Made by a program: the position numbers and the translations under genes. Shown here one piece after another: positions 18,201 through 25,421 of a stretch of DNA of 32,809 nucleotides. How positions within the stretch are numbered: position 1 is the stretch's first letter; every line of letters begins with the position of its first letter. Origin of the DNA: Paenisporosarcina sp. TG20 (GTDB taxonomy: Bacteria > Bacillota > Bacilli > Bacillales_A > Planococcaceae); contig NZ_ALJG01000344.1 in NCBI RefSeq assembly GCF_000286315.1, positions 1-32,809 of the forward strand. The letters run 5' to 3'. Below the pieces are notes generated by a model. It saw only the letters and a program-made list of their open reading frames with translations, had not been told where the DNA came from and searched no databases.

Positions 18201-20618
18201 CTATTTTACCATTCTTTCCCGGGAAATATTTCGATAAGATGGAGAAAATAGTGACCATTCTGGAACAGCGTGTTTCATTTTGACAACAATTAACGTTCGG
18301 TCATCTTCAGTAGCGGGATATTTACGGTTAAATTCTGCCACTAGTAAATCAGCTAGTGACCCCGTTGGTGATGATTCATGCTTCTTCATTAATCGGATAA
18401 GCTCGTTCTCCTGTTCTTCTAGGGAGTAATCTGGAGAAAACATCCCGTCTGACAGCATCACTAATATATCTCCATCTTTTACTATACGTTCTTCTGCGTC
18501 GACTGACATGGTTGGTAAGAAACCAATAGGTAAGCTTTGACTATCAATCCTTACACACGTTTTCCCTCTGAGTAAATACGTAGACATACTTCCTGCTTTA
18601 AAGGACCATAATTTACCTTGCTGTAAATCCAGTAATGCTAAATCCACTGTTGCATACAAATCCGAATGATGCTTGAGTGACATTACGTAATGTAAGGTAT
18701 GCAATGCTGTTTCTGGATTCATTTGATGTTGTAGGCATTCACGTAACAAACGAATAACTTTTCTGCTTTCATGGTATGCTTCCATATTTTGACCCATTCC
18801 ATCAGATAACACAAATGCAACTAATCCTTTGTGCAAAGGAATGACGCTATGTGTATCACCAGAATAAACAGTATTTTGAGATGATCTAGTAAACACCGAG
18901 TATTCATACTTGAACCTTACTGCAGATATAAAGGTAATTTGAATATGAGTAAATGGGTCTTGTATTTCAGAAGTACGACTAATTTCGAATGGTTCATCAT
19001 ATAATTCGTGAAGTATAGGAATGATAAGTCTCTCTCCTATCATTTGATTGGTTTCCCATTCTGCTTGTTTTACAGGTAAACAAAATACTATTTTTCTCTC
19101 TCCTGGTTCTTCAGAAAGCATATCAATTTGAAAGTGAGCTATTTTTGCATCATCTAGACGTTTAGAAATTTTCTCTTCTTCCGACTCGTGATTAGTTTCA
19201 TTAAACTGTAGATCAGCCATTAAATCACTTACATGCTGACTCATGTCACGTAATTGATAAGCAAGCATTTTTTTACCGTGTGCGTAATGTCCAGCTAGTT
19301 TATTGTTTGCATACTCTTCTTCAAGTGCATCAATGAATCCACTCGAACGTACACATTTTTCTTGAATTCGATCATTTAAACGATAACGTACACCAGACTT
19401 TGTATGACCACGATTCTCTTTCCAATCCTCGACCACCGGGTACATCCCTTGACCAACGACACCCCAACATTTCTCTTGTCGAAAACAGGTTCCGCATACA
19501 GAATATTCTGGTGCTTGAGTAGTTGAAGCAATTTCTTTTTGAGTTGGGAAGCGATCGTTAACCAGTTGTGTAATAAATTCAACGAATTGTTGGAAATCGT
19601 ATAATTGAGTATTTACTTTGTCTGTTAGCCATTGCTCCCTTTTGAAAAGTACTGATGACGCCTTTGGAAACAATTGATTCTGAACATAGTTTATCCAAGA
19701 AATAGGTAATATAAAATAAATCATTATCGCACTCGAGAGTGAAGCAAAATAAACTTTATCTAAAGGCAAAGTCGCGTCATATACAGTGAAGAATAGTGCA
19801 GCTGCAAGAGAACCAGTAGCAATCCATACACGACCTTTATTTTGAAACAACCCTGCACATAATCCCGACAAGGCATAAACCGCAATCATGCCGCTATATG
19901 ATAGTTGAGATAGGCTAAGAATTGTTCCCATTATTGTGGCAACAGCAGTTCCTACAAAAATCCCTCCAACACTTACCCCACCAAGAAGGACAATATGAAC
20001 TAGCACGAGTGGAATTGAAATGACACCAAATAACAACCCGCTCATTCCCGTTAATATTAAAGCACCTACTATCACAGCTGCACCTATTCGTTCAAATGTC
20101 CATTTCGCTGTATTTAATGAATGTAAAGGTGTAAATAATTGAAATAAAAAGACTGTCATAACTGCAGATAAAATACCTTCATACAGTATCATTAAAGCTA
20201 CTGATAACGGGATATCTCCGCTATACGAAACCCCTTGCCACCCAACCTGTACAAGCAATATTACCAAGGCTACTTGAAATGGGATGAATTTCTTGTTTTT
20301 CACAACACGACTTACCACTTCATAGCAACCGACTAGCAAAACATGTAAAATGGTTTGTCCAATTCCAAGGGTCAAGCTTCCGCTGAGACCTCCAATCCAA
20401 ACAAAAGGTAAATACCGAGGATACCGCCTTGCAACAACAGCCCAAATAGGCAGAAAAAACGGAACGACCGCTTCAAATAACACAGCCTTCGATAAGAAGA
20501 ATGCAAAAAACAAAATAAATATGGATAATATGATTTTCAGTTTCTTCTTTTTAACTACTGGTATCCAACTGTTCCAAATAGTCATTTTCTTTATACCATC
20601 AGTTGATAACGACTTCAT
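18201..20618 (-). CDS. spoIIE: stage II sporulation protein E (PP2C phosphatase)
   Basis: Membrane phosphatase at the asymmetric septum that dephosphorylates SpoIIAA and thereby activates sigma-F in the forespore. It also interacts with the FtsZ ring. The 805 residues (B. subtilis 827) begin with about ten hydrophobic segments (about 28-330), then a central oligomerisation region containing CGTCFRQEKCW, and a C-terminal PP2C/SpoIIE domain with metal-binding SDG (Asp606), SDG (Asp724) and EDDRT (Asp772/773). GGAAGGG precedes the ATG by 9 nt. The upstream region carries a promoter of the type known for spoIIE. yabS and yabT do not follow it as in B. subtilis. Confidence 0.97.
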   Translation of the reverse strand: MKSLSTDGIKKMTIWNSWIPVVKKKKLKIILSIFILFFAFFLSKAVLFEAVVPFFLPIWAVVARRYPRYLPFVWIGGLSGSLTLGIGQTILHVLLVGCYEVVSRVVKNKKFIPFQVALVILLVQVGWQGVSYSGDIPLSVALMILYEGILSAVMTVFLFQLFTPLHSLNTAKWTFERIGAAVIVGALILTGMSGLLFGVISIPLVLVHIVLLGGVSVGGIFVGTAVATIMGTILSLSQLSYSGMIAVYALSGLCAGLFQNKGRVWIATGSLAAALFFTVYDATLPLDKVYFASLSSAIMIYFILPISWINYVQNQLFPKASSVLFKREQWLTDKVNTQLYDFQQFVEFITQLVNDRFPTQKEIASTTQAPEYSVCGTCFRQEKCWGVVGQGMYPVVEDWKENRGHTKSGVRYRLNDRIQEKCVRSSGFIDALEEEYANNKLAGHYAHGKKMLAYQLRDMSQHVSDLMADLQFNETNHESEEEKISKRLDDAKIAHFQIDMLSEEPGERKIVFCLPVKQAEWETNQMIGERLIIPILHELYDEPFEISRTSEIQDPFTHIQITFISAVRFKYEYSVFTRSSQNTVYSGDTHSVIPLHKGLVAFVLSDGMGQNMEAYHESRKVIRLLRECLQHQMNPETALHTLHYVMSLKHHSDLYATVDLALLDLQQGKLWSFKAGSMSTYLLRGKTCVRIDSQSLPIGFLPTMSVDAEERIVKDGDILVMLSDGMFSPDYSLEEQENELIRLMKKHESSPTGSLADLLVAEFNRKYPATEDDRTLIVVKMKHAVPEWSLFSPSYRNISRERMVK

Positions 20619-20648
20619 GAAACCAATCCCTTCCTTACGATGGTTCCC

Positions 20649-20681
20649 ATTATATGAGAAGATTCGTTTAAAGTTTGTCTT
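20649..20681 (-). promoter_or_regulatory. spoIIE promoter with 21-nt spacing
   Basis: The -10 is a perfect TATAAT (20649-20654). The only -35-like hexamer, AAGACA (20676-20681), is 21 nt upstream. This is the unusual spacing reported for the Spo0A-activated, sigma-A-dependent spoIIE promoter of B. subtilis. TGTC-containing sequences overlap the -35 and could be degenerate Spo0A boxes. Confidence 0.7.
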
Positions 20682-20704
20682 TTCATGACAGGATGAAAAA
20701 AAAC

Positions 20705-20717
20705 ATTTCGACGAAAT
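20705..20717. promoter_or_regulatory. candidate Spo0A box upstream of spoIIE
   Basis: ATTTCGACGAAAT is a palindrome containing CGTCGAA on the minus strand, one mismatch from the 0A-box core TGTCGAA. It lies just upstream of the spoIIE -35, where Spo0A binds in B. subtilis. Confidence 0.5.
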
Positions 20718-20753
20718 ATCAGAAGAAACGGGATAAGTTTTGTAAAAGACTTC

Positions 20754-20783
20754 TTGACAGTATTATATATAGGATTGTATTAT
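20754..20783 (+). promoter_or_regulatory. strong sigma-A promoter for the tRNA genes
   Basis: TTGACA (20754-20759) and TATTAT (20778-20783) are 18 nt apart on the plus strand, about 18 nt before the first tRNA. It is divergent from the spoIIE promoter; the two -35 hexamers are about 70 nt apart. Confidence 0.75.
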
Positions 20784-20801
20784 TATAAATGTCTTAAAAA
20801 C

Positions 20802-20875
20802 GGCGGCCTAGCTCAGCTGGCTAGAGCGTACGGTTCATACCCGTGAGGTCGGGGGTTCGATCCCCTCGGCCGCCA
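20802..20875 (+). tRNA. tRNA-Met (CAT)
   Basis: A 74-nt cloverleaf. The acceptor GGCGGCC pairs perfectly with GGCCGCC, the D-arm is GCTC...GAGC, the anticodon loop TTCATAC contains CAT, and the T-loop is TTCGATC. The first base pair is G-C, so it is not an initiator. The sequence closely resembles the elongator Met tRNA gene at this position in B. subtilis, so tRNA-Ile2 is less likely. CCA is not encoded. It is on the strand opposite to all the protein genes around it. Confidence 0.95.
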
Positions 20876-20984
20876 TTTATTACTAGAATTATAGTGTTGA
20901 AACAAAATTAGGATTTCAAAATGTATGTCGAGAGGCAGTGCATTTTGACGATAATAACTTGTCATAAAACTCATATTACATCCT

Positions 20985-21056
20985 GGCCCCTTGGTCAAGC
21001 GGTTAAGACACCGCCCTTTCACGGCGGTAACACGGGTTCGAATCCCGTAGGGGTCA
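20985..21056 (+). tRNA. tRNA-Glu (TTC)
   Basis: A 72-nt cloverleaf. The acceptor GGCCCCT pairs with AGGGGTC (one G-U), the anticodon loop CTTTCAC contains TTC, and the T-arm is CGGGTTCGAATCCCG. CCA is not encoded. It follows the Met gene after a 109-nt gap and precedes a strong terminator, so both are probably one transcript. Confidence 0.96.
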
Positions 21057-21059
21057 TTA

Positions 21060-21097
21060 AAAAATCTACAAGAGACGTTTGTCTTTTGTAGATTTTT
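21060..21097 (+). terminator. terminator of the tRNA transcript
   Basis: A 17-bp stem (21060-21076 with 21081-21097, one G-U pair, 4-nt loop) ends in a run of T on the plus strand, immediately after tRNA-Glu. Confidence 0.92.
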
Positions 21098-21128
21098 TTG
21101 TTTTTAATACCTCAAATTACAATTCAAT

Positions 21129-21619
21129 TTAATTAACCACTCTAACTAGCTCAATTTGCCGTATATGATGCTGATCGCGTTCAGAGAAGTTTATAAAAAA
21201 TTTCCTAATCGACAAAGCTTGTTTTCTAACACAAAATTCCTTGTCCCATTCGTCCTCTTCTATTTCTTCAAGTTTTAACGTAATGCGTTGCCGTTCCCTT
21301 TTTGCATAAGCAATCGTTTCTTCGAATGTTTAGCCGCAAGTGTTGCAGCTCGTTCATCTAACTTCTTAATAATGGAAACGGTTCAAGTTCAGCATTTTCT
21401 TTCATCATGGGTAGGCGATGTTCAAAAATAAAACGATTCCATTCGGCGACCATTTTCCAGGTGCGTAAGGACTCATACTTTGCTTTAATGATAAATCTCG
21501 CAAGATTCTAACCATGTCTGATCTATTTCTCTTTTTATATTGAGATACCCTTTTACTAATTTCCTTTCCTTCTTCACTACTTTTTCCGTATTTGATAATT
21601 GAGCTTCTTCGACCTTGGA
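21129..21619 (-). pseudogene. remnant of an unrecognised helical protein gene, two frameshifts
   Basis: Three open segments in successive minus-strand frames read as one charged, helix-rich protein. They are 21485-21619 (SKVEEAQLSNTEKVVKK... to IDQTWLES), 21358-21507 (NLARFIIKAKYESLRTWKM... to AELEPFP) and 21129-21382 (IIKKLDERAATLAAKHSKK... to IELVRVVN, then TAA). Adjacent segments overlap by about 23-25 nt, which places one frameshift in each overlap. The first segment has no start codon and is preceded by TGA TAA, so the 5' end is missing. I do not recognise the family. The position between a tRNA gene and yabR, where B. subtilis has no such gene, suggests a leftover of inserted DNA. A 73-codon open frame at 21405-21626 is a shadow. 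Confidence 0.55.
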
Positions 21620-21642
21620 TTATCAACTTTGGAACTATGCAG

Positions 21643-21686
21643 TTAACATCCCCAAAACTTAGATTTCTAAGTTTTGGGGGTGTTAA
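21643..21686. repeat. 44-nt near-perfect palindrome
   Basis: Two 21-nt arms (21643-21663 and 21666-21686) pair with a single G-U and only 2 nt between them. The core is CCCCAAAACTTAGA facing TCTAAGTTTTGGGG. It lies between the yabR terminator and the gene remnant. A hairpin this long with so short a loop is unlike the ordinary terminators here. It may be joined inverted ends of an insertion sequence. Confidence 0.75.
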
Positions 21687-21730
21687 TTAATTCATATATT
21701 TTAAATATTCTCTTCTAAAAACACAAAAAA

Positions 21731-21754
21731 CATCTCTGCATGTCAGCAGAGATG
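21731..21754 (-). terminator. terminator of yabR
   Basis: A perfect 9-bp stem (CATCTCTGC with GCAGAGATG, 6-nt loop) is followed on the minus strand by TTTTTTG. It lies about 43 nt after the yabR stop codon. Confidence 0.92.
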
Positions 21755-21796
21755 CTATACAAAGACACTTTTTCTACAATCAAAACAGCCAGCAAA

Positions 21797-22219
21797 TTAT
21801 CCTCGTTTTGCGCCACGACCACCACGCTTCGATTCTGTTGCACGTTTCAAAGTAGTCAAACGATCTTCACTATCTTTTAAGAAACGCGCCATTTTTTGCT
21901 CGAAATTCTCTTTAAATGGACGGTCTCGATCGTTTTGACGATTATTCGGGCGTGGACGTTGAGGACGTTCTGGTCGCTCAACTTGTGGCTTGGCTTTCCG
22001 AATGGATAGGCCGATTTTTCCATCAGCTTCGACATTCATCACTTTTACTTCAACCATATCTCCGACTTTCAAATGCTCGTTGATATCTTTCACATAGTTG
22101 TCAGCGACTTCACTGATATGAACAAGACCTGTAGAGCCACCTGGAAGTTCGACGAATGCTCCGAAATTTGTGATTCCTGTTACTTTACCTTCTACCTTGC
22201 TGCCTACTTCAATTGACAT
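21797..22219 (-). CDS. yabR: S1-domain RNA-binding protein YabR
   Basis: A 140-residue protein with one N-terminal S1 domain (about 5-73: VEGKVTGITNFGAFVELPGG through GLVHISEVA to GKIGLSIRKA) and a basic, disordered tail rich in Arg, Pro and Asn, ending in RGGRGAKRG. The S1 domain binds RNA in other proteins; the cellular role of YabR is not established to my knowledge. AAGGAGGAG precedes the ATG. It has its own consensus promoter and terminator, so it is a single-gene unit. Confidence 0.93.
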   Translation of the reverse strand: MSIEVGSKVEGKVTGITNFGAFVELPGGSTGLVHISEVADNYVKDINEHLKVGDMVEVKVMNVEADGKIGLSIRKAKPQVERPERPQRPRPNNRQNDRDRPFKENFEQKMARFLKDSEDRLTTLKRATESKRGGRGAKRG

Positions 22220-22310
22220 AAAAAAAATGCTCCTCCTTAAAAATTAAACCGGCTTCTTTGAAGCCTTGTAATCGTATTAGCAGACTCAAAATTAAAAGTC
22301 TTCACTTTTA

Positions 22311-22338
22311 ATTATAACCAACAAAAAAAGAGTGTCAA
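22311..22338 (-). promoter_or_regulatory. consensus sigma-A promoter of yabR inside the divIC terminator
   Basis: Perfect TTGACA (22333-22338) and perfect TATAAT (22311-22316) are 16 nt apart on the minus strand. The -35 lies in the loop and right arm of the divIC terminator hairpin. Transcription would start near 22304, about 85 nt before the ATG. Confidence 0.85.
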
Positions 22339-22353
22339 TAAGACTACTCTTTT
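22326..22353 (-). terminator. terminator of divIC
   Basis: The stem AAAAGAGT/ACTCTTTT plus an inner GTC/GAC with one bulged base is followed by a run of T on the minus strand. It overlaps the last codons of divIC (stop at 22344). Confidence 0.8.
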
Positions 22354-22757
22354 GAGTTGTTGTTTTTGTCACTTTTTTCGGGAATAGCAAAAATAATTTC
22401 CCCTTTATCGGAAAGAAAGTATTCTTTTCTAGCAAGCTTCGCAATATATTCATCATCATTTAATTTAAGAATTTGTGAATTTAACATTTCTTGTTCATAT
22501 CTAACTTCTTCTAATATTTGTAGTGTTTCTTCTTTTTTCTCTTCTTTTGCAGCGAGTGCTTGTGTTTGGTTAAACAAGGTAATCGTTAACCATCCCATAA
22601 CGACAACAACAATGACAGCAAAAGCAGACAAACGTCTAATTAGACGAACTTTATGTGCTTTTTGACGTTTCTCTTTTCTTTCAACTGACCGAACGTAATC
22701 TTTATTAATGGATGAGATGTTTCGGTCCTCTTCGTTATTATGATTATTTACGCCCAA
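22344..22757 (-). CDS. divIC: cell division protein DivIC (FtsB-like)
   Basis: Bitopic division protein that, in B. subtilis, works with FtsL and DivIB at the septum. It has a basic cytoplasmic N terminus, one membrane segment (about 44-62, SAFAVIVVVVMGWLTITLF) and an extracellular coiled coil rich in Glu and Lys (about 70-115). The end is polar. Reading from GTG at 22766 gives 140 residues, but AGGGG touches that codon. TTG at 22757 is 8 nt after AGGGG and is the better start (137 residues). It follows yabP-yabQ as in B. subtilis. Confidence 0.93.
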   Translation of the reverse strand: MGVNNHNNEEDRNISSINKDYVRSVERKEKRQKAHKVRLIRRLSAFAVIVVVVMGWLTITLFNQTQALAAKEEKKEETLQILEEVRYEQEMLNSQILKLNDDEYIAKLARKEYFLSDKGEIIFAIPEKSDKNNNSKE

Positions 22758-22814
22758 GTAGTTCACCCCTAATTATATACCAGTCACAATTTATTTGTTA
22801 TTATAACTGATAAT

Positions 22815-23276
22815 TCAAGTTTTTTTAAGGGACCTTAGGTTCATTTTTTTACTTAATTTTATAAATGGCCAAAATATTAGCGTTAGTAGGTTAATGAAGA
22901 TACGAACTATACGGTGAATGATTTTCGTAATTAATTGGAGTATCCACCAAATAGGCTGAATGACTAGGCGTACAAACACGCGTCGCCCTATTAACATCGG
23001 TTTTCGAAACCATAATTCATAGCTGATGATTCCAACAATTTGAGCGGCTGGATCATATATTCTCCAAGAGCCATCTCTTAAATAAAATAATAAGTAGAAA
23101 CTCGCAATTCCGAGTACCAACCATAATAAAATTTCAAAAAATCCTTGGTAACGTCTGAGTAATGCACCTGGACGGAAAGTTTGGCAACTGTCACGAAAGC
23201 TTTCAACTAAAAAACCTGTGGCCACGCCACTTGCAATCATGGCCAGCAGACTTAAAAATTGATAAGAAATTGTCAT
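22815..23276 (-). CDS. yabQ: spore cortex protein YabQ
   Basis: Membrane protein needed for spore cortex formation in B. subtilis, where it is made in the mother cell. The 153 residues show hydrophobic segments at about 5-25, 46-67 and 105-140; the last is amphipathic and aromatic (QPIWWILQLI). It overlaps the end of yabP by 4 nt (ATGA), so it is translationally coupled. The gene is followed directly by divIC. Confidence 0.9.
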   Translation of the reverse strand: MTISYQFLSLLAMIASGVATGFLVESFRDSCQTFRPGALLRRYQGFFEILLWLVLGIASFYLLFYLRDGSWRIYDPAAQIVGIISYELWFRKPMLIGRRVFVRLVIQPIWWILQLITKIIHRIVRIFINLLTLIFWPFIKLSKKMNLRSLKKT

Positions 23277-23572
23277 CCAAACAATTTATTCAAGAAGTTA
23301 CGGTTTGGTTCACGTTCTTCTTCATCATATTCGAATGAACGCACATTACCTTCAAGTGTTAGTAACCCTTTGTCCACATCTAAATGAACTATGCGCAATT
23401 CGTCACCCTTAATACTTAAATGTCCTTGCGATGTTCGGACTGCGAACTCTTCTTTGTCAAAACGCTCAATAGATTTTACGGATGTTAAGTCCATACGCTT
23501 GCGATTACGTAAACTAACGACGTGATCTCCTGATGGAATCGAGATGGATGCATGTTCAGCTTGATATTGCAT
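23273..23572 (-). CDS. yabP: sporulation protein YabP
   Basis: A 99-residue member of the YabP/YqfC family, which in B. subtilis acts in the mother cell (sigma-E regulon) during cortex assembly. The body (about 14-85) carries the family pattern DHVVSLRNRKRMDLTSVKSI and GDELRIVHLDVDKGLLTLEG. GGAGG lies 6 nt before the ATG. Just upstream is an 11-bp inverted repeat whose arm runs into the ribosome binding site. A weak CATATAGT in its loop could be a sigma-E -10, but the -35 is poor. Confidence 0.92.
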   Translation of the reverse strand: MQYQAEHASISIPSGDHVVSLRNRKRMDLTSVKSIERFDKEEFAVRTSQGHLSIKGDELRIVHLDVDKGLLTLEGNVRSFEYDEEEREPNRNFLNKLFG

Positions 23573-23583
23573 AAAATTCCTCC

Positions 23584-23623
23584 TTTACTTGTCCAGTCCA
23601 TTAACTATATGCGGACAAGTAAA
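23584..23623 (-). promoter_or_regulatory. inverted repeat abutting the yabP ribosome binding site
   Basis: Perfect 11-bp arms TTTACTTGTCC (23584-23594) and GGACAAGTAAA (23613-23623) are separated by 18 nt. In mRNA the downstream arm ends directly at GGAGG. No T-run follows, so it is not a classical terminator. It may be a protein-binding site or a translation-control hairpin. Confidence 0.55.
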
Positions 23624-23651
23624 AAAGTAGACCACTTTACCTTAGCCTAAT

Positions 23652-23942
23652 TTAATCTTCATCATCGACAAACTCAGGATCCACTTTTTCGAGTCTCTCT
23701 TCTTTTAAAATGGTAAACATCATTGTTGATTGTTCCTTTTTCACTGCTTCTTTTAGCATTTCAATTCGTGCTGTTACAACTTTTTGACCAAAGCGAATGC
23801 CTAGTTCATCGCCTACTTTAATCACTGAGCTTGCTTTGCTCACTTTTCCATTAACCGTAATACGCCCTTGATCTGCTACTTCTTTTGCAAGTGTACGTCG
23901 TTTAATCAAACGAGAAACTTTTAAAAATTTATCTAATCTCAT
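23652..23942 (-). CDS. rqcP: S4-domain ribosome quality control factor RqcP (YabO)
   Basis: Small RNA-binding protein that in B. subtilis acts with RqcH on stalled 50S subunits to drive alanine tailing. The 96 residues begin MRLDKFLKVSRLIKRRTLAK, almost identical to B. subtilis, and form an S4 domain (1-65), with a C-terminal acidic tail (VDPEFVDDED). An upstream open extension of 18 codons is rejected because AAGGTGGGG lies before the ATG at 23942. It starts 1 nt after the yabN stop (TAAAATG), so it is probably coupled. Confidence 0.96.
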   Translation of the reverse strand: MRLDKFLKVSRLIKRRTLAKEVADQGRITVNGKVSKASSVIKVGDELGIRFGQKVVTARIEMLKEAVKKEQSTMMFTILKEERLEKVDPEFVDDED

Positions 23943-23943
23943 T

Positions 23944-25407
23944 TTATTCCCCACCTTTTCGATTCTTAGCTTGTTGCCAAAATACTTCGAGTTCATCTAA
24001 TGTATATGCACTAAATTTACCTTTATCTTGATTTACTTTATCTTCCACATAGTCGAATCTGTTTCTGAATTTTCGATTGGCATGCATCATCGCTTCTTCA
24101 GGCGATAGACCGTAGAAACGGGCGACATTAATAATGGTAAAAAGTACATCTCCTAATTCGTCAAGTTGTGATCCGGCTGACCCTACTTTAATTTCTTGTT
24201 TAAACTCTAGCCATTCCTCTTCAAACTTCAACCATACACCTTCCGGATCCTGCCAATCAAATCCTACTTTACTCGCTGCTTTTTGATAATTAAAAGATGT
24301 TAATAGTGATGAATCTGAACGCTCTAGCCCATCTAAAACTCGCTGTGTTTGCTGACCTTTTTCAGCCAACTTCAACTGTTGCCAATTTTGCAATACGTCT
24401 TCTGAACTTTCAACTTGTACATTTCCAAAGACATGCGGATGTCTGTGAATCATTTTAGACGAAACACTTTCAAGAACATCTTCTAAACTAAAGTATCCAT
24501 TATCTTCCCCAATCTGGGCATGTAAAAACACTTGAAGCAAAACGTCCCCTAGTTCTTCAATCATTCCATCATCATCTTGATCATTTACAGCTTGTAAAAA
24601 TTCATGAACTTCTTCTATTAAATATTTTTTTAATGTCTCATGTGTTTGTTCACGATCCCACGGACAGCCATCAGGCGCACGGAGCTTTGTAATAATTTCT
24701 CTGAATGTTGACCACTCTTTAATACGCTCTTCACGGCTAGTAACCGGAGGAACATAGATTGTCGTTAAATTATTTAATTCTGTAGCACGATCGAGTTCGT
24801 ATAAAGGAACAACTCTCAGCACTTCTTTGCTAGTACCAGCAGCTGTTACTATGGTTACTGGATAATCTTCTGGATATTTTTCCATTAACGTTAACTTCAC
24901 TTCAGAAGCACTAAATGCATCATATACTTGGGCAATTAATACGTGTTGTGACATTTGTACATCGTCTCGTTTAAACACCGTCCCATCCAATAATTGGAAG
25001 CCTTCAATTGGATCAATACGCAATGCATTAAATATTGGATCTAAAAAGCTTTGACCACCAACAATTTCAAGTTGGATGCGGCCCTCTTTTTCAGCATCTA
25101 CTAACCATTGAACGGTTTGTTCTGCAACTAAGGGATGTCCGGGAACCGCATAATGCACATTGTTAGATTGTGCTAATGTGATTAATGTTTCTACAATCTC
25201 TTTATAGACAGTTTGGAATTCATCATGTTTTTCATAAATGGCATCGAAACTCTCATAGGAAATCCCTTCATTTAGTAATTCTTTAAGTACTGGATGTTCA
25301 GCGGTTCGCACATAAAGTCGTTGTGCTTTTAATAACTTTTTATATACACCCAGTGGTAATTGTTCTAAATCTCCTGCTCCTAAGCCAATCACTGTAATCG
25401 TATTCAC
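23944..25407 (-). CDS. yabN: fused tetrapyrrole methylase-like / MazG pyrophosphohydrolase (YabN)
   Basis: The N-terminal part (about 1-215) is an SAM-dependent tetrapyrrole methylase-like domain (TVIGLGAGDLEQLPLG, AVPGHPLVAE). The C-terminal part (about 225-480) is a MazG domain pair that hydrolyses NTPs, with the metal motif EEVHEFLQA and EELGDVLLQV and again EEEWLEF and ELGDVLFTI. The methylase substrate is unknown. The longest frame starts at 25425 and overlaps yabM by 4 nt but has no binding site. GTG at 25407 has AAGGTGG 8 nt upstream and is chosen (487 residues). Confidence 0.93.
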   Translation of the reverse strand: MNTITVIGLGAGDLEQLPLGVYKKLLKAQRLYVRTAEHPVLKELLNEGISYESFDAIYEKHDEFQTVYKEIVETLITLAQSNNVHYAVPGHPLVAEQTVQWLVDAEKEGRIQLEIVGGQSFLDPIFNALRIDPIEGFQLLDGTVFKRDDVQMSQHVLIAQVYDAFSASEVKLTLMEKYPEDYPVTIVTAAGTSKEVLRVVPLYELDRATELNNLTTIYVPPVTSREERIKEWSTFREIITKLRAPDGCPWDREQTHETLKKYLIEEVHEFLQAVNDQDDDGMIEELGDVLLQVFLHAQIGEDNGYFSLEDVLESVSSKMIHRHPHVFGNVQVESSEDVLQNWQQLKLAEKGQQTQRVLDGLERSDSSLLTSFNYQKAASKVGFDWQDPEGVWLKFEEEWLEFKQEIKVGSAGSQLDELGDVLFTIINVARFYGLSPEEAMMHANRKFRNRFDYVEDKVNQDKGKFSAYTLDELEVFWQQAKNRKGGE

Positions 25408-25421
25408 AATTGTCACCACCT

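Noticed and set aside
20813-21022. 69-codon minus-strand open frame
   Set aside because: It is antisense to the two tRNA genes.
21405-21626. 73-codon minus-strand open frame taken as a gene
   Set aside because: Other frames of the same strand give a longer, more protein-like reading when joined; this frame is a shadow of the remnant.
20985-21800. tRNA-Glu as an integration site with a second att copy
   Set aside because: No second copy of the tRNA 3' end was found in the following region.
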